The position numbers and the translations under genes were made by a program. The notes beneath the pieces were generated by a model that searched no databases, had not been told where the DNA came from, and saw only the letters and a program-made list of their open reading frames with translations. A stretch of 64,000 nt of DNA from Bradyrhizobium sp. Ai1a-2 (GTDB lineage Bacteria > Pseudomonadota > Alphaproteobacteria > Rhizobiales > Xanthobacteraceae), in contig NZ_AUEZ01000008.1 in NCBI RefSeq assembly GCF_000426245.1, positions 102,193 to 166,192 of the forward strand, read 5' to 3'. How positions within the stretch are numbered: position 1 is the stretch's first letter; every line of letters starts with the position of its first letter. This document shows, piece by piece, positions 25,685 to 37,282 of the stretch.

Positions 25685-26751
25685 CACTCCCTTTCCTCGC
25701 CTTTCGAATCCGGCGCACCGTCGCGCACCAGGCGCTCCACCGCAAGGATCTCCCTAAACCACTGTTTGGTCGGTTTGGCAAAGTGACCACCCCAGCGGCC
25801 CTTGGCTGGAATGTCGTCCTTCACGGCGCTCATCGCCGTGACCTGGGCGCCATCGCCAATCTTCAGGTGGTTGTTGATGCCCACCTTGGCGCCCAGCGCG
25901 ACATTGTCGCCGATCGTCAGGCTGCCCGCGAGCCCGATCTGGGCTGCGAGCAGGCAGTGCCTGCCGATGGTCACGTTGTGGCCGATCTGGACCTGGTTGT
26001 CGATTTTGGTGCCCTCGCCGATCACGGTGTCGCGCAGGCTACCGCGGTCGATCGTGGAACCGGCGCCGACCTCGACATCGTTCTGGATCAGGACCCGCCC
26101 GGTCTGCGGTACCTTGAGGTGGCCGTCGGGCCCGAAGAAGATGAAGCCGTAGCCGTCCTGGCCGATATTGCAGCCGGGATGGATCAGCACGTTGTTGCCG
26201 ATCAGGGCGTTCTGGATCGTCGTCTTGGCGCCGACATTGCAGTCGCGCCCGATCTTGACGTCGGCCGCGATCACCGCGCCCGCCCCGACGATGGTGCCGG
26301 ACCCGATCTCGACCCTGGCCCCGATCACCGCCAGCGGGTCGACGATCACGCCGTCCTCCAGATGCGCCGAGGGGTCGATGATCGCCGACGGCGCGATGCC
26401 CTCGACGCCGAACCATGAGCCGGGCCTCAGCGCGTCGCTATGCCATTGCCGGGCCAGCTGCACGAAGGCGTGGAAGGGCTTCGCCGCGCGCAGCACAGCC
26501 ACGTGAGCGGGAACCTCGGCCTCGAAGCGCGGGCTGACCAGGCAGGCGCCGGCCTTGGTGGAGGCAAGCTGGTCGACATATTTGAGGTTGTCAAAAAAAG
26601 TCAGATGCATGGGACCGGCCTCGTCGAGCGAGGCAAGCCCCCTGATCACGTGGCCGCCCCTGGAGGGGTCGACCAAATGCGCCTTCGTCAACGCGGCGAT
26701 CTCAGCCAGCGTCGACGAAGGAGGACTCTTAAAGAAGATCGGCTGCGCCAT
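25684..26751 (-). CDS. lpxD: UDP-3-O-(3-hydroxymyristoyl)glucosamine N-acyltransferase
   Basis: 355 residues. Third step of lipid A synthesis, adding the N-linked hydroxyacyl chain. The N-terminal uridine-binding domain ([20 protein letters not shown], in parts) is followed from about residue 115 by left-handed helix hexapeptides ([32 protein letters not shown], in parts), the catalytic NIGQDGYGF and [18 protein letters not shown] with His, and a C-terminal helix. It starts 33 bp after bamA stops. Confidence 0.97.
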   Translation of the reverse strand: MAQPIFFKSPPSSTLAEIAALTKAHLVDPSRGGHVIRGLASLDEAGPMHLTFFDNLKYVDQLASTKAGACLVSPRFEAEVPAHVAVLRAAKPFHAFVQLARQWHSDALRPGSWFGVEGIAPSAIIDPSAHLEDGVIVDPLAVIGARVEIGSGTIVGAGAVIAADVKIGRDCNVGAKTTIQNALIGNNVLIHPGCNIGQDGYGFIFFGPDGHLKVPQTGRVLIQNDVEVGAGSTIDRGSLRDTVIGEGTKIDNQVQIGHNVTIGRHCLLAAQIGLAGSLTIGDNVALGAKVGINNHLKIGDGAQVTAMSAVKDDIPAKGRWGGHFAKPTKQWFREILAVERLVRDGAPDSKGEERE

Positions 26752-26783
26752 TCCATCCGTCGCAGTGCGGCCGACGATCGCGG

Positions 26784-29348
26784 TTAGAACGACGTTCCGC
26801 CGCCAAACTTGAATTCCTGCACGCGATCGAACTGACCCTTGGTAAGCGGAACCGCATAGTCGAAGCGCAGCGGACCAAACGGCGAGGCCCAGATCAAGCC
26901 GACACCGACCGACGTGCGCACGACGTTACCATTATCATACTGCAGTCCGAGGCAGGTTCCAGGATTGGACGGGACCACCCCGTTGCCGATGGTTGGCGGA
27001 ATGCAGCCCGGCAAGTTGACTTCGCCCGTCTCCGCCCACGACGTCGGTCCCTTATAGTCATACAGACCACCGGCGTCGGCATAGATCGACCCCTTGAGCC
27101 CGACTTCCTTCGGCAGGAACCAGAATGGCATCTGCAGTTCCGCCGACACGCCCCAGTACTTGGTACCGCCGAGCGCATCCATCGTACCGAACGGGTTGAT
27201 GTCGCGCGGACCGATGCCGTTCGGAGCGAAACCGCGGACCAGGTTCGGGCCCATCTGGAAGTGATCGAGCATACGGAGCTGATCGTTGCCGATCTGGTTG
27301 AGAATGCCGCCCTGAGCATGGATCAGGCCGACGATATCGGCAACCAGCGGGGTGTAGTACTTCACGTCGATCGCGGTCTTGATGTAGCTGACGTCGCCAC
27401 CGACGCCGGCAAAGTCCTGCTTGAAGTCGACCAGGAGGCCGTCGGTCGGGTTCTTGTTGTTGTCGAGCGTGTTGTAGTTGAGCGAGTAGCCGAGCGCCGA
27501 CGTGAGCGTCTTGCCGCCCTGCAGCTCCTTGCGGACCGGCAGCGAAGCTTCGCCGTCGCTGTAGCACCACAGGCCGAGGCCGGAGGCGTCGACCGCGCCC
27601 AGCGCGTTCGCAGCAGCAGCTCCGTTCGCCTCAACCCAGGCCGGCGACGGGTTGAAGGCAAGCAGGCCGTTGTTGGGATTGTTGTTACAGTTCGCGAGCT
27701 GGAACGGCAGGCTGATCTTCTGCTGATAGATCGAGTAGCGGAGCTGCAACGCGAGGTCTTCACGCAGGCTGAAGCCTAGCCGCGGGCTGAAGCCGAGCGT
27801 TTCGGTACCGTACGAAATATAGCTGTTTGCGAGTTGCTGGCGCTGATACAGGTCGAGGCCGAGCGCCACGCGATAGTCGAGCAGGTACGGCTCGACAAAC
27901 GACAGCGAGTAGCCGCGCGCATATTGTCCGTAGGTCACGGACGCCTTCGCGAACAGGCCCCGCCCCAGGAAGTTGCGCTCCGAGATACTGACTTCGGCGA
28001 GCGCACCGTCCGTGGTCGAATAGCCGCCCGAGACCGAGAAGTCGCCGGTCGACTTCTCCTCGAGATCGACGACCAGGATCACGCGGTCGCTGGAGGAGCC
28101 AGGCTCGGTGGTGATCTTCACGCTCTTGAAGAAGTCGAGGTTCTTGAGCCGCCGCTCGGCGCGGTCGACCAGGGCGCGGTTGTAGGCGTCACCCTCGGAA
28201 AGATCGAACTCGCGGCGGATCACGTAGTCGCGGGTGCGGGTATTGCCGCGAATATTGATGCGCTCGATATAGGTCCGCGGGCCTTCGTCCACAGCGAACA
28301 CGATCGAGACCGTGTGATTCTCGAAATTGCGATCGCCGCGCGGCCGCACCACGGCGAAGGCGTAGCCGCGCCGCGAGGCTTCGATCTGCATTTCCTCAAC
28401 CGATTTCTCCAGCGCCTCGGCGTTGTACAGCGAGCCGACATCGACGCGCGAGAACGATCTCAGCGAGTTCGGATCCAGCGTCGCGATCGAGGACTGGTAG
28501 CTGACGGATGCCACCCGATATTGCTGCCCCTCCTCGATCTTGAAGGTGACGAGGAAGCCCTTCTTATCGGGATCGTATTCAGTCAGCGCGGCCACCACCT
28601 GCACGTCGGCGAAGCCATGCTTGAGGTAGAAGCGGCGAATCAGGTCGCGGTCGGCCTCGACACGATCGGGATCGTAAGTGTCGGCGCCGCCGAGGAAGCT
28701 CAGCAGGTTTGATTCGCGAGTCTTGATGACGTCGCGCAGGCGATAAGCGGAATAGTAGTTGTTGCCGATGAATTCGATCGACCGGACACCGGTCTTCTGG
28801 CCTTCGGTGATGGTGAAGATCAGGTCGACGCGATTATTCGGCTGCTCGATGATTTCCGGGTTGACGCGCACGTCATAGCGGCCCGAGCGACGGTAGATTT
28901 CGGCGATGCGCTGCGCATCGGACTGCACCATCGGACGCGAGAAGGTGCCGCGCGGCTTGGACTGGATTTCCGCCGAAAGCTGATCGTCCTTGACCTTCTT
29001 GTTACCCTCGAAGGCGATGCGGCCGATCACGGGGTTTTCCACCACGGTGACGATGACGCGGCCGCCCGCCGTGCGGATTTGGACGTCCTGGAACAGACCG
29101 GTCTCGATCAGCGCCTTCAGGCCGTCATCCATGTCGGCCTGACTCAGGCGCCCACCCGCGCTGGGCTTGAAATAGGAGCGGATGGTCTCGATCTCGACAC
29201 GGCGGTTCCCCTCCACCGTGATCGAATCCACCGTCTGGGCAGCAGCAGGCGCAGACACAAGCATAGCCGCCAGCGAGGCAGCCACTGGCACAGCGAACAT
29301 GATCAGAGCGGCAAGCAAGCCCCCCCGCACTCGCATTCCAACAATCAT
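26784..29348 (-). CDS. bamA: Outer-membrane protein assembly factor BamA
   Basis: 854 residues. [21 protein letters not shown] through APAAAQ is the signal peptide. Five POTRA domains follow ([21 protein letters not shown] starts the first; [33 protein letters not shown] and [21 protein letters not shown] mark the others, in parts). Then comes the 16-strand barrel with [14 protein letters not shown], the conserved VRGF/Y loop, and a C-terminal strand ending FKFGGGTSF. It folds and inserts outer-membrane proteins. ATG 29348 is the most plausible start; the open frame extends upstream to 29513 without a signal sequence there. Confidence 0.95.
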   Translation of the reverse strand: MIVGMRVRGGLLAALIMFAVPVAASLAAMLVSAPAAAQTVDSITVEGNRRVEIETIRSYFKPSAGGRLSQADMDDGLKALIETGLFQDVQIRTAGGRVIVTVVENPVIGRIAFEGNKKVKDDQLSAEIQSKPRGTFSRPMVQSDAQRIAEIYRRSGRYDVRVNPEIIEQPNNRVDLIFTITEGQKTGVRSIEFIGNNYYSAYRLRDVIKTRESNLLSFLGGADTYDPDRVEADRDLIRRFYLKHGFADVQVVAALTEYDPDKKGFLVTFKIEEGQQYRVASVSYQSSIATLDPNSLRSFSRVDVGSLYNAEALEKSVEEMQIEASRRGYAFAVVRPRGDRNFENHTVSIVFAVDEGPRTYIERINIRGNTRTRDYVIRREFDLSEGDAYNRALVDRAERRLKNLDFFKSVKITTEPGSSSDRVILVVDLEEKSTGDFSVSGGYSTTDGALAEVSISERNFLGRGLFAKASVTYGQYARGYSLSFVEPYLLDYRVALGLDLYQRQQLANSYISYGTETLGFSPRLGFSLREDLALQLRYSIYQQKISLPFQLANCNNNPNNGLLAFNPSPAWVEANGAAAANALGAVDASGLGLWCYSDGEASLPVRKELQGGKTLTSALGYSLNYNTLDNNKNPTDGLLVDFKQDFAGVGGDVSYIKTAIDVKYYTPLVADIVGLIHAQGGILNQIGNDQLRMLDHFQMGPNLVRGFAPNGIGPRDINPFGTMDALGGTKYWGVSAELQMPFWFLPKEVGLKGSIYADAGGLYDYKGPTSWAETGEVNLPGCIPPTIGNGVVPSNPGTCLGLQYDNGNVVRTSVGVGLIWASPFGPLRFDYAVPLTKGQFDRVQEFKFGGGTSF

Positions 29349-29523
29349 GCGCACCGCGCCCTTATCATTCCACGGCCAGCCCGTTCCCCAACGGACCGGC
29401 AGATTCCCAACCTTGCTGCACAGCTTGTAGCCAATTTTGTTACGTCGGCAACCGACTGACGGCTGTGCAATTCCATTTTCATTCCAAGACGTTGCCGTTA
29501 GGCAACGCCACAAAAAAGCCGTT

Positions 29524-30675
29524 TCACGATGCCGCGAGATGCAAGATGTCGTTGTAGGTCGCGAACACCATCAGCATTAGCACTAGAGCCAGCCCGATTC
29601 GGAACCCCACTTCTTGCGCGCGTTCCGATAAAGGCCGGCCACGGATCGCCTCGACCGCATAGAACAAAAGGTGGCCGCCATCGAGCAGCGGTACCGGGAA
29701 CAGGTTGAGGAGGCCGATCGAGATCGAGAGCACGGCGGCAAGGTGAATCAGCGCGGCGATGCCGATGCTGGCGACCTGACCCGAGATTCGCGCAATCCCG
29801 AGCGGTCCGCCGACCTGGTTGGCCGCCTCGCGGCCAGTGAAGACACCGCCGATGTAGGACAGCGTCCGGTCGACCACGAACCAGGTCTCCTTCACTCCAA
29901 GCCAGAGCGCGGTGGCGGGATCGACCCGCTCGGTCACGGCCTCACCCGGCGCGGTGGCGCGGGTGATTCCCAGAATGCCCTGCCGGTGGCTGTTCCCGAA
30001 CGGATCCTTGACGTCGCGAATCTCAGGCGTCGCCTGCAACTGGATCGTGGAACCGCTGCGCTTGATGGTGAAGGTGAGCCGGTCGCCGCCATGGATGCTG
30101 ACGATGCGCTGCATGTCGGAGAAGCTGTCGATCGCGGTACCGTCGATCGCCGTGATGACGTCGCCGACCTGGAAACCGGCGGTCGCCGCGGCACTCGCCG
30201 GCTCGATCTTATCGACCTGGGCCGTGGTGCTCGGCTTGCCGAAGAAGGTGAACAGACAGGTGAAGATCACGATCGCCAGGATGAAATTGGCGATCGGTCC
30301 GGCGGCGACGATGGCCGCGCGCGGCGCGACCTTCTTGTGGTGGAAGCTGCCCTTGCGCTCGTCGGCGGTCATGGCCGAGAGGCTCTCGGTCGAAGGCGTC
30401 GAAGCTTCGCTGTCGTCGCCGAAAAATTTCACATAGCCGCCGAGCGGGATGGCGGAAACCTTCCAGCGCGTGCCATGGCGGTCGTTGAAGCCGAACAGTT
30501 CCGGACCGAAGCCGAGCGAGAAGGTCAGCACTTTGACGCCGACCCAGCGAGCCACCAGGAAATGGCCCAGTTCGTGAAAGAAAACGACAATGGTCAGGAC
30601 GAACAGGAAGGGAACCACATAACCAAGAATCCCGTGGCTCAACGCATTGAAACTATGTAGGAAAAACTCGGTCAT
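29524..30675 (-). CDS. rseP: RIP zinc metalloprotease RseP (site-2 protease)
   Basis: 383 residues. It cleaves anti-sigma factors and signal peptides within the inner membrane. Zinc site HELGH (His34, Glu35, His38) is in the first membrane helix, SLGFGPELFGF and IPLGGYVKFFGD follow, a PDZ domain covers about residues 125-215 (GFQVGDVITAIDGTAIDSFSDM, in parts), and NLFPVPLLDGGHLLFY is the second metal-binding motif. Lies between dxr and bamA as in most proteobacteria. Confidence 0.96.
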   Translation of the reverse strand: MTEFFLHSFNALSHGILGYVVPFLFVLTIVVFFHELGHFLVARWVGVKVLTFSLGFGPELFGFNDRHGTRWKVSAIPLGGYVKFFGDDSEASTPSTESLSAMTADERKGSFHHKKVAPRAAIVAAGPIANFILAIVIFTCLFTFFGKPSTTAQVDKIEPASAAATAGFQVGDVITAIDGTAIDSFSDMQRIVSIHGGDRLTFTIKRSGSTIQLQATPEIRDVKDPFGNSHRQGILGITRATAPGEAVTERVDPATALWLGVKETWFVVDRTLSYIGGVFTGREAANQVGGPLGIARISGQVASIGIAALIHLAAVLSISIGLLNLFPVPLLDGGHLLFYAVEAIRGRPLSERAQEVGFRIGLALVLMLMVFATYNDILHLAAS

Positions 30676-30717
30676 TCAGGTCCCCTCGACCAGGGCCAAA
30701 GGCCCGGTTCCAACCCT

Positions 30718-31941
30718 CTAAGATGCCTTTCGGGCAATTTGAGGCAATAGGGAGGCAGCCCTATTTCTCGCGTTATGGTCAACGGAAATCGCATCATCCG
30801 CCGACGTCAGAGGCGCCAGATTGCCGGACCTGATCCAGTCGTTCAAGGTCGCCTCCACCAGCCGCGCGATCGCGCCGAACCTGATTTTGCCGGCAATGAA
30901 GGCGGCAACAGCCACCTCATTTGCTGCATTATATACCGTGGTCGCGCCCCGACCGGTCCTTAAGGATTCGTAAGCCAGCCGGAGCCCCGGAAACCGTTCG
31001 AAATCCGGCGCCTCGAAGGTCAATTGGCCGATCTTGGCCAGGTCGAGCTTTGCCGACGGCCCGACGATGCGATCAGGCCAGCCGAGGCAATGCGCGATCG
31101 GGATTCGCATGTCGGGCGTGCCGAGTTGAGCGACCACCGAGCGGTCCGAGAATTCCACCATGCCATGGATGATCGACTGCGGATGCACGAGCACGTCGAT
31201 CTGGTCCGGCGTCAGCGCGAACAGATAGGAGGCCTCGATCACTTCGAGCCCCTTGTTCATCATCGAGGCCGAGTCGATCGTGATCTTCTGGCCCATGCTC
31301 CAGTTCGGATGCTTCAGCGCCTGCTCCAGAGTAGCCTGCTCGATGTCAGCAGGAGCCCAGGTGCGGAACGGACCGCCGGAAGCGGTGATGATCACCCGCA
31401 CAAGTTCCTCGCGGTTGCCGGAGCTCAGCGCCTGAAACAGCGCGTTATGCTCGGAATCAGCCGGCAAGATGCGGGCGCCTGCCGTTTGCGCGCGCTGCAT
31501 GAAGAAATCGCCGGCGCAGACCAGACACTCCTTGTTGGCGAGCGCGACCGATGCGCCGCGATCGACCGCCGCGAGCGCCGGCTTCAAGCCCGCCGCGCCA
31601 CTGACCGCCGCCATGACCCAATCGGCCGGCCGGGCAGCCGCCTCGATGATCGCGCTTTCGCCAGCGGCGCATTCGATCCGGGTGCCCGCCAGCGCCTCCT
31701 TCAGTTCCGACAGCTTGCTGGGGTCGGCCACGGCCGCGAAGCGCGCGTTGAACTCCCGGGCGAGCTTGGCCAGCGCCTGCGCATTGCCATTGGCGGTCAG
31801 CGCCTCGACCCGGAAACGATCGCGCGCACCGCGCAGCAGGTCCATGGTGCTATCGCCGATCGAGCCGGTGGCGCCCAGCACGGTCACGGTGCGGATCGCA
31901 GATGCCGCGGCCTTGTTATTTCGCAATGGGACAGCGCTCAT
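30718..31941 (-). CDS. dxr: 1-deoxy-D-xylulose-5-phosphate reductoisomerase
   Basis: 407 residues. Second step of the MEP isoprenoid pathway, making 2-C-methyl-D-erythritol 4-phosphate with NADPH. The NADPH site is [34 protein letters not shown] holds catalytic residues, [13 protein letters not shown] is the metal/substrate loop and [20 protein letters not shown] the conserved flexible-loop motif. ATG 31941 gives the normal start, 4 bp after the cdsA stop; the longer reading overlaps cdsA. Confidence 0.97.
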   Translation of the reverse strand: MSAVPLRNNKAAASAIRTVTVLGATGSIGDSTMDLLRGARDRFRVEALTANGNAQALAKLAREFNARFAAVADPSKLSELKEALAGTRIECAAGESAIIEAAARPADWVMAAVSGAAGLKPALAAVDRGASVALANKECLVCAGDFFMQRAQTAGARILPADSEHNALFQALSSGNREELVRVIITASGGPFRTWAPADIEQATLEQALKHPNWSMGQKITIDSASMMNKGLEVIEASYLFALTPDQIDVLVHPQSIIHGMVEFSDRSVVAQLGTPDMRIPIAHCLGWPDRIVGPSAKLDLAKIGQLTFEAPDFERFPGLRLAYESLRTGRGATTVYNAANEVAVAAFIAGKIRFGAIARLVEATLNDWIRSGNLAPLTSADDAISVDHNARNRAASLLPQIARKAS

Positions 31942-31945
31942 TTGC

Positions 31946-32794
31946 TCACCAAACCATAAGACCGCGGCCGACGCCATCCGCGCCGCCCCGCAAGAAGCCG
32001 AAAATTGCAGCAAGAGCAACCGCGGCGACGAAGCCGTCCAGCCGGTCCATCAGCCCGCCATGGCCGGGAATGAGATGGCTGGAATCCTTCACGCCGAACC
32101 GCCGCTTCACCGCGGACTCGAAGAGATCGCCGAACTGGGAAACCACTGACAGCACCGCGCCCAAAATAAGCAGCGGCACAACTGCGCCGAGGTCGAACAC
32201 CGCGAAACCCGCCGCGACGACGAGACTACCGACGAAGCTGCCGACCGCGCCCGCCCAGGTCTTCTTCGGGCTGACCCGCGGCCAGAGTTTGGGGCCGCCG
32301 ATGCTGCGGCCGGCGAAATAGCCGCCGATGTCGGTCGCCCACACGACCAACAGTACGAACATCAGCGCCACGAAGCCTTCTTCCGGATCCTGCCGCAACA
32401 GGACCGAGGCAACTTCCGCGACGGCGGCATAGCAAAATCCGGCCATCGTCCAGGGACGTTGCTCGGGTGAACTCACCGCGACCACGATCAGCCCGATCGC
32501 CAGCACCAATAGTGCGGCGTCAAGCCTCCCTGCCCCGAGACAGAGTCCTGCCGCCGCCAGCGCAAGTGCACCGGCCACGATCACGCGCAGCCTGCTGCCG
32601 ACGCCGATGATCATCAGCCATTCGACATAGAGGCCGATCGCGGCGAGCATGACCAGGACATTCCAGAGAAAACCGCCGGCGTAGGCGATCGCAATCGCAA
32701 CCGGCGCCAATACCAGCGCCGCGACGACGCGCATCAGCAGATTACGCGATGGTGGCTCACTCGTTGCCGCCGGTGCGGCTTTATCTTGGGTCAC
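31946..32794 (-). CDS. cdsA: Phosphatidate cytidylyltransferase
   Basis: 282 residues, about eight membrane helices. It makes CDP-diacylglycerol for phospholipids. The signature near the C-terminus is [17 protein letters not shown] with [10 protein letters not shown], and [16 protein letters not shown] precedes it. GTG 32794 is the start; its GTGA overlaps the uppS stop, so translation is coupled. Confidence 0.95.
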   Translation of the reverse strand: MTQDKAAPAATSEPPSRNLLMRVVAALVLAPVAIAIAYAGGFLWNVLVMLAAIGLYVEWLMIIGVGSRLRVIVAGALALAAAGLCLGAGRLDAALLVLAIGLIVVAVSSPEQRPWTMAGFCYAAVAEVASVLLRQDPEEGFVALMFVLLVVWATDIGGYFAGRSIGGPKLWPRVSPKKTWAGAVGSFVGSLVVAAGFAVFDLGAVVPLLILGAVLSVVSQFGDLFESAVKRRFGVKDSSHLIPGHGGLMDRLDGFVAAVALAAIFGFLRGGADGVGRGLMVW

Positions 32795-33549
32795 GATGCG
32801 GTTTTCGCAGCCAGACCGCCGAAGCGGCGCTCGCGCCTGGCGTATTCGGCGATCGCGCTTTCCAGCGCCGCCTTGTCGAAATCCGGCCAGTGGATCGGCA
32901 CGAACACCAGCTCGCTATAGGCCGCCTGCCACATCAGGAAATTCGACAGCCGCTGCTCGCCGCTGGTGCGGATGATCAGATCGGGATCGGGAATGTCGGG
33001 GGCGTTGAGATATTGCCCGAGCGTGTCGGCATCGATCGATGCGGGATCGCGCTTTCCTTCCGCGACCTCCTGCGCCAGCCGCCGCGCGGCGCCGGCGATC
33101 TCCTGGCGCGAGCCATAGTTGAAGGCGACGACGAGATTGAGCTTGGTGTTTTCCTTCGTGAGCTCTTCGGCTTCGTTGAGCAACGCGCAGATATCCGGCT
33201 CCAGTCCTTCGCGCTCGCCGATGACCCGCACCCTCACCCCGTCCCGGTGCAGCGTCGCCAGATCATTGCGGATGAAGCGGCGCAAGAGGCCGAACAGATC
33301 GCCGATCTCGGTCGCCGGACGCGACCAGTTCTCCGACGAGAACGAGAAGATGGTGAGATAGAGGATGCCAAGTTCGTGGGAGGCGCGCACCACCCGGCGC
33401 AGCGCTTCCACGCCGCGCCGATGTCCCTCCGCGCGCGGCAGGCCGCGTGCCGCCGCCCAGCGTCCGTTGCCGTCCATGATGATGGCCACATGCAGCGGAC
33501 TGCCGGTTCGATCCGGTCCGGCAGTTGCAGGTGCGGGGGCGTTCGACAT
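32791..33549 (-). CDS. uppS: Isoprenyl transferase (undecaprenyl diphosphate synthase)
   Basis: 252 residues. It makes the C55 lipid carrier for peptidoglycan and O-antigen from FPP and IPP. The cis-prenyltransferase signatures are [50 protein letters not shown] and, near the C-terminus, [20 protein letters not shown] with [16 protein letters not shown] 33549 is chosen over an upstream TTG. Confidence 0.97.
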   Translation of the reverse strand: MSNAPAPATAGPDRTGSPLHVAIIMDGNGRWAAARGLPRAEGHRRGVEALRRVVRASHELGILYLTIFSFSSENWSRPATEIGDLFGLLRRFIRNDLATLHRDGVRVRVIGEREGLEPDICALLNEAEELTKENTKLNLVVAFNYGSRQEIAGAARRLAQEVAEGKRDPASIDADTLGQYLNAPDIPDPDLIIRTSGEQRLSNFLMWQAAYSELVFVPIHWPDFDKAALESAIAEYARRERRFGGLAAKTAS

Positions 33550-33563
33550 CGGCGCTGTCCAAG

Positions 33564-34127
33564 TCAAACGGTCAGGATTTCCTTTTCCTTGGCCGCCAGC
33601 AACTGATCGATCTCGGCGATCATGCCATCGGTCGCTTTCTGCACTTCGGTGGCGAGCCGCTCCTGATCGTCCTCGGAGATCTCGTGGTTCTTCTCGAGCT
33701 TCTTGACGACATCGAGCCCGTCGCGGCGGACGTGGCGGACCGCCACCTTGGCCGCTTCGGCATATTTGTGCGCGACCTTGACGAGCTCCTTGCGACGCTC
33801 CGCGTTGAGTTCGGGAATGCGCAGCCGTAGCACCTGGCCTTCCGTCGCAGGCGAGAGACCGAGATTGGAATCGACGATCGCCTTCTCCACCGCCTTGACC
33901 ATCGACTTGTCCCAGACCTGCACCGAGAGCAGCCTCGGTTCGGGCACCGTGACAGTGGCGAGCTGGTTGAGCGGCATGTGCGAGCCATAGGCCTCGACCT
34001 GCACCGGCTCCAGCATCGAAGCCGCGGCACGGCCGGTACGCAGACCGCCCAATTCGTGCTTGAGGGACTGGGTCGCACCTTGCATGCGGCGCTTCAATTC
34101 GTTGATGTCAAAACCAGGCGTGGGCAT
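33564..34127 (-). CDS. frr: Ribosome recycling factor
   Basis: 187 residues. It dissociates post-termination ribosomes with EF-G. The family pattern is present: [23 protein letters not shown] near the N-terminus (in parts), [41 protein letters not shown] and [20 protein letters not shown]. It lies between pyrH and uppS, the standard bacterial order. A palindromic repeat (34194-34237) sits in the pyrH-frr gap. Confidence 0.97.
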   Translation of the reverse strand: MPTPGFDINELKRRMQGATQSLKHELGGLRTGRAAASMLEPVQVEAYGSHMPLNQLATVTVPEPRLLSVQVWDKSMVKAVEKAIVDSNLGLSPATEGQVLRLRIPELNAERRKELVKVAHKYAEAAKVAVRHVRRDGLDVVKKLEKNHEISEDDQERLATEVQKATDGMIAEIDQLLAAKEKEILTV

Positions 34128-34193
34128 GACGCTCTCCCTTCCTCTGGATCATTGTCCGACCAGGTCGGATCACGATCTCATCTCTTCGCTTTG

Positions 34194-34237
34194 GCATGAT
34201 CTGTCGGAAAACCGGTTTCCACTTTTCCGGATCATGC
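34194..34237. repeat. Palindromic intergenic repeat (GCATGATCCGGAAA family), copy 2
   Basis: GCATGATCTGTCGGAAAA at the left pairs with TTTTCCGGATCATGC at the right around GCCGGTTTCCAC-like sequence. Sequence relationship to 17327-17370 is clear. It lies between pyrH and frr inside an essential operon, so it must be tolerated in the transcript. Confidence 0.7.
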
Positions 34238-34273
34238 TCGATAAACCAACCGCCGTGCCGCAACGCCCAAGCG

Positions 34274-34990
34274 TCAGCCGGCGACGACCGTACCGTGGCC
34301 CGTGCCGCGCAGGATGGCGCCGATCGAGCCAGGCTCGGCGATCGAAAACACGATGATAGGCAGCGACGTCTCGCGGGCAAGCGCGAATGCGGTCGCATCC
34401 ATGACCTTGTAGCCGCCTTCGATGGCCTGCGAATGCGTCAGGCGATCGAAACGTTTGGCCGACGGGTCCTTCTTGGGATCGGCGCTGTAGACGCCGTCGA
34501 CATTGGTGGCCTTCAGGACCGCATTCGCGCCGATCTCGGCCGCGCGCAGCACCGCGGTGGTATCCGTGGTGAAGAACGGATTGCCGGTTCCGCCGCCGAG
34601 CAGGATGATCTTGCCCTCGGCGAGGTATTTGTGCGCCGCACTGCGGGTGAACAATTCGGAGATTTCCGGCATCACGAAGGCCGAGAGGGTCCGCGCCGGC
34701 GTACCCTTGCGCTCGATCGCCGATTCCAGCGCGAGGCAGTTCATCACGGTCGCCAGCATGCCCATGGTGTCGCCGGTGGTACGGGATACGCCCTGGGACG
34801 ACACCTGCACGCCGCGCACCATGTTGCCGCCACCGACCACGACGGCGACCTCGGTGCCGAGATGGCGCGCCGCGATGAGGTCGTCGGCGATGCGGTCGAT
34901 GGTGGGCTGGTCGATGCCGAAGGATTGGCTGCCGGCGAGGTATTCGCCTGAAAGCTTGATCACCACGCGACGATAGACCGGCTCAGCCAT
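34274..34990 (-). CDS. pyrH: UMP kinase
   Basis: 238 residues. It phosphorylates UMP to UDP; an amino-acid-kinase fold hexamer. [18 protein letters not shown] starts the fold, [15 protein letters not shown] is the phosphate loop, [17 protein letters not shown] the UMP-binding region, and [16 protein letters not shown] with [13 protein letters not shown] near the C-terminus. ATG 34990 begins [16 protein letters not shown]; longer readings are unsupported. Confidence 0.97.
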   Translation of the reverse strand: MAEPVYRRVVIKLSGEYLAGSQSFGIDQPTIDRIADDLIAARHLGTEVAVVVGGGNMVRGVQVSSQGVSRTTGDTMGMLATVMNCLALESAIERKGTPARTLSAFVMPEISELFTRSAAHKYLAEGKIILLGGGTGNPFFTTDTTAVLRAAEIGANAVLKATNVDGVYSADPKKDPSAKRFDRLTHSQAIEGGYKVMDATAFALARETSLPIIVFSIAEPGSIGAILRGTGHGTVVAG

Positions 34991-35019
34991 GATCGCTTCC
35001 TCAAATCCCCGCGCAAGCA

Positions 35020-35045
35020 GGTTCCGGCACGCTGGCGCCGGAACC
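35020..35045 (-). other. Hairpin between tsf and pyrH
   Basis: GGTTCCGGC (35020-35028) pairs perfectly with GCCGGAACC (35037-35045) through an 8-nt loop. No T run follows on the minus strand, so it is more likely a transcript-processing or attenuating structure than a full terminator. Confidence 0.45.
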
Positions 35046-35060
35046 GTCCAATCCCCGCGG

Positions 35061-35984
35061 TTACTTCTTGCCGCTGGCCGCCGCGACTTCGGCTGCGAAA
35101 TCGGATTCCTGCTTCTCGATTCCCTCGCCGAGAGCATAGCGCACAAAACCAGCGATCTTCACCGGCGCGCCGACCTTACCCTCAGCTTCCTTGAGCGCCT
35201 GCGCCACGGACTTTCCGCTATCGTGGATGAAGGCCTGCTCCAAGAGGCAGACTTCCTTGTAGAAGGTCTTCAGGCCGGACTCGACGATCTTCTCGATCAC
35301 ATTCTCCGGCTTGCCCTGCTGACGGTATTTGTCAGCCAGCACGTCCTTCTCGCGCCTGACGACGTCGGGATCGAGCCCGGCGGGATCGATGGCCTGCGGG
35401 TTGGCGGCAGCGACGTGCATGGCGAGCTGGCGGCCGAGCACGGCGAGTTCGTCGGTCTTGCCGGCCGATTCCAGCGCCACGATCACGCCCATCTTGCCGG
35501 CGCCCTCGGTGACGGCGTTGTGGACGTAGCTCGACACCACGCCCTTGCCGACCTCGAGCGAAGCTGCGCGGCGCAGCGTCATGTTCTCGCCGATGGTCGC
35601 GATCGCGTCGTTGATCGCAGCCTCGACCGTGACGTCGCCGACCTTGGCCGCCTTGATCTTCTCGACATCGGCGCCGACCTCGAGCGCGACCTGGGCGACC
35701 ATCTTGACCAGGCCCTGGAATTGATCGTTGCGCGCAACGAAGTCGGTCTCGGAATTGACCTCGACCACGACGCCCTTGGTGTTCTTGGTCAGGGCGCCGA
35801 TGAGACCTTCGGCGGCAACGCGGCCGGCCTTCTTGGCGGCCTTGGACAGCCCCTTCTTGCGCAGCCAGTCCTGCGCGGCCCGCATGTCGCCGGCGCTCTC
35901 GGTCAGCGCTGCCTTGCAATCCATCATTCCCGCGCCGGTCGACTCGCGCAGGTCCTTGACCATCGCTGCTGTGATCGTTGCCAT
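35061..35984 (-). CDS. tsf: Elongation factor Ts
   Basis: 307 residues. Nucleotide exchange factor for EF-Tu. The N-terminal UBA domain ([23 protein letters not shown]) carries the EF-Ts signature 1. [15 protein letters not shown] and [18 protein letters not shown] (signature 2) follow, then two core subdomains ending [23 protein letters not shown] 35984 is preferred over 35987 because MATITA is the usual start; AAGGAA is upstream of both. Confidence 0.97.
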   Translation of the reverse strand: MATITAAMVKDLRESTGAGMMDCKAALTESAGDMRAAQDWLRKKGLSKAAKKAGRVAAEGLIGALTKNTKGVVVEVNSETDFVARNDQFQGLVKMVAQVALEVGADVEKIKAAKVGDVTVEAAINDAIATIGENMTLRRAASLEVGKGVVSSYVHNAVTEGAGKMGVIVALESAGKTDELAVLGRQLAMHVAAANPQAIDPAGLDPDVVRREKDVLADKYRQQGKPENVIEKIVESGLKTFYKEVCLLEQAFIHDSGKSVAQALKEAEGKVGAPVKIAGFVRYALGEGIEKQESDFAAEVAAASGKK

Positions 35985-36012
35985 CATTGAATTCCTTCTT
36001 GCCTGTGAAGCG

Positions 36013-36037
36013 CGGCGGCGCCTTTGGGGCGCCGCCG
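36013..36037 (-). other. Strong GC hairpin between rpsB and tsf
   Basis: CGGCGGCGCC (36013-36022) and GGCGCCGCCG (36028-36037) form a perfect 10-bp stem with a 5-nt loop. No T run follows on the minus strand. It may attenuate or protect the transcript between the two genes. Confidence 0.5.
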
Positions 36038-36110
36038 TCAGCGACAGGGAATGCCTTGATCTGGGAATTGAAGCGCTGGCCGGAAAGGTCCGGCCAGGCG
36101 GCCGTTTGCG

Positions 36111-37109
36111 TTATTCCGCTTCCGCGGTGAGCGCCTTGGCCTGAGCGACCCAGGCGTCGGCACGGCTCGGCAGACCGACTTCTTCGCCGATCTTGTGCGC
36201 AGTATCGTGATCGAGCTCGGCGAGCTGCCAGTAGTGGAAGATGCCGAGATCGTTGAGCTTCTTCTCGATCGCACCCGACACGCCGGTGAGCTTCTTGAGG
36301 TTGTCGGCAGTGCCGCGCGGCCCCGGCAGCCCCTGGAAGCCGGTCGCCGCCGACGGCGCCGGGAGCTCTTCCTGTTGCGGCTGGACGGAGGCGCCGACAT
36401 CGATGCCGGAATCGCCCTGCGCGCGCGAGATGCCGTCGATCGCAGCCCGCGCGACCAGGTCGCAATAGAGCGAAATCGCCCGACCCGCGTCGTCATTGCC
36501 CGGCACCACATAGGTGATGCCCTTGGGGTCCGAATTGGTGTCGACGATCGCGGCGACCGGGATGTTGAGCCGCTGCGCTTCCTGGATCGCGATGTCTTCC
36601 TTGTTGGTGTCGATCACGAAGATCATGTCGGGCAGGCCGCCCATGTCCTTGATGCCGCCGAGCGAACGATCGAGCTTGTCGCGCTCGCGCTGCAGCGTCA
36701 GCCGTTCCTTCTTGGTGTAGGAATTGGCTTCGCCGGACGAGAGCACCTCGTCCAGGTGCCGCAGCCGCTTGATCGAGGCCGAGATCGTCTTCCAGTTGGT
36801 CAGCGTGCCGCCGAGCCAGCGCGAATTGACGAAATACTGCGCCGAGCGCTTGGCCGCTTCCGCGACCCCGTCCTGCGCCTGCCGCTTGGTGCCGACGAAC
36901 AGGATGCGGCCGCCCTTGGCGACGGTATCGCTGACAGCCAGCAACGCACGATGCAGCATCGGCACGGTCTGGGCGAGATCGATGATATGGATGTTGTTGC
37001 GGGCGCCGAAAATGTACTCTGCCATTTTCGGGTTCCAGCGGTGGGCCTGGTGGCCAAAGTGCACGCCAGCTTCCAAAAGCTGACGCATGGTGAAATCGGG
37101 TAGCGCCAT
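36111..37109 (-). CDS. rpsB: 30S ribosomal protein S2
   Basis: 332 residues, about 70-90 longer than E. coli S2. The core has [56 protein letters not shown] and [29 protein letters not shown] (in parts), all S2 signatures. The C-terminal extension (about residues 255-332) contains [31 protein letters not shown] (in parts), a helix-hairpin-helix-like unit typical of Rhizobiales S2. First gene of the minus-strand block. Confidence 0.97.
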   Translation of the reverse strand: MALPDFTMRQLLEAGVHFGHQAHRWNPKMAEYIFGARNNIHIIDLAQTVPMLHRALLAVSDTVAKGGRILFVGTKRQAQDGVAEAAKRSAQYFVNSRWLGGTLTNWKTISASIKRLRHLDEVLSSGEANSYTKKERLTLQRERDKLDRSLGGIKDMGGLPDMIFVIDTNKEDIAIQEAQRLNIPVAAIVDTNSDPKGITYVVPGNDDAGRAISLYCDLVARAAIDGISRAQGDSGIDVGASVQPQQEELPAPSAATGFQGLPGPRGTADNLKKLTGVSGAIEKKLNDLGIFHYWQLAELDHDTAHKIGEEVGLPSRADAWVAQAKALTAEAE

Positions 37110-37282
37110 AGTTCTGATTCTCCGGTTGGTTCCTCCGGAAACGTGTGAGCAAACGGACCTTCTCGGCCCGGCTGCCACCGGACGGCCTTCTAGAGCCATG
37201 TTTCCGTGTGAGATGGCGCGCTATATACCGCGATTTCCGCCAGAAGCAAGGAAATATAGGCGGTTTTGGGGGACTTGGCCCC

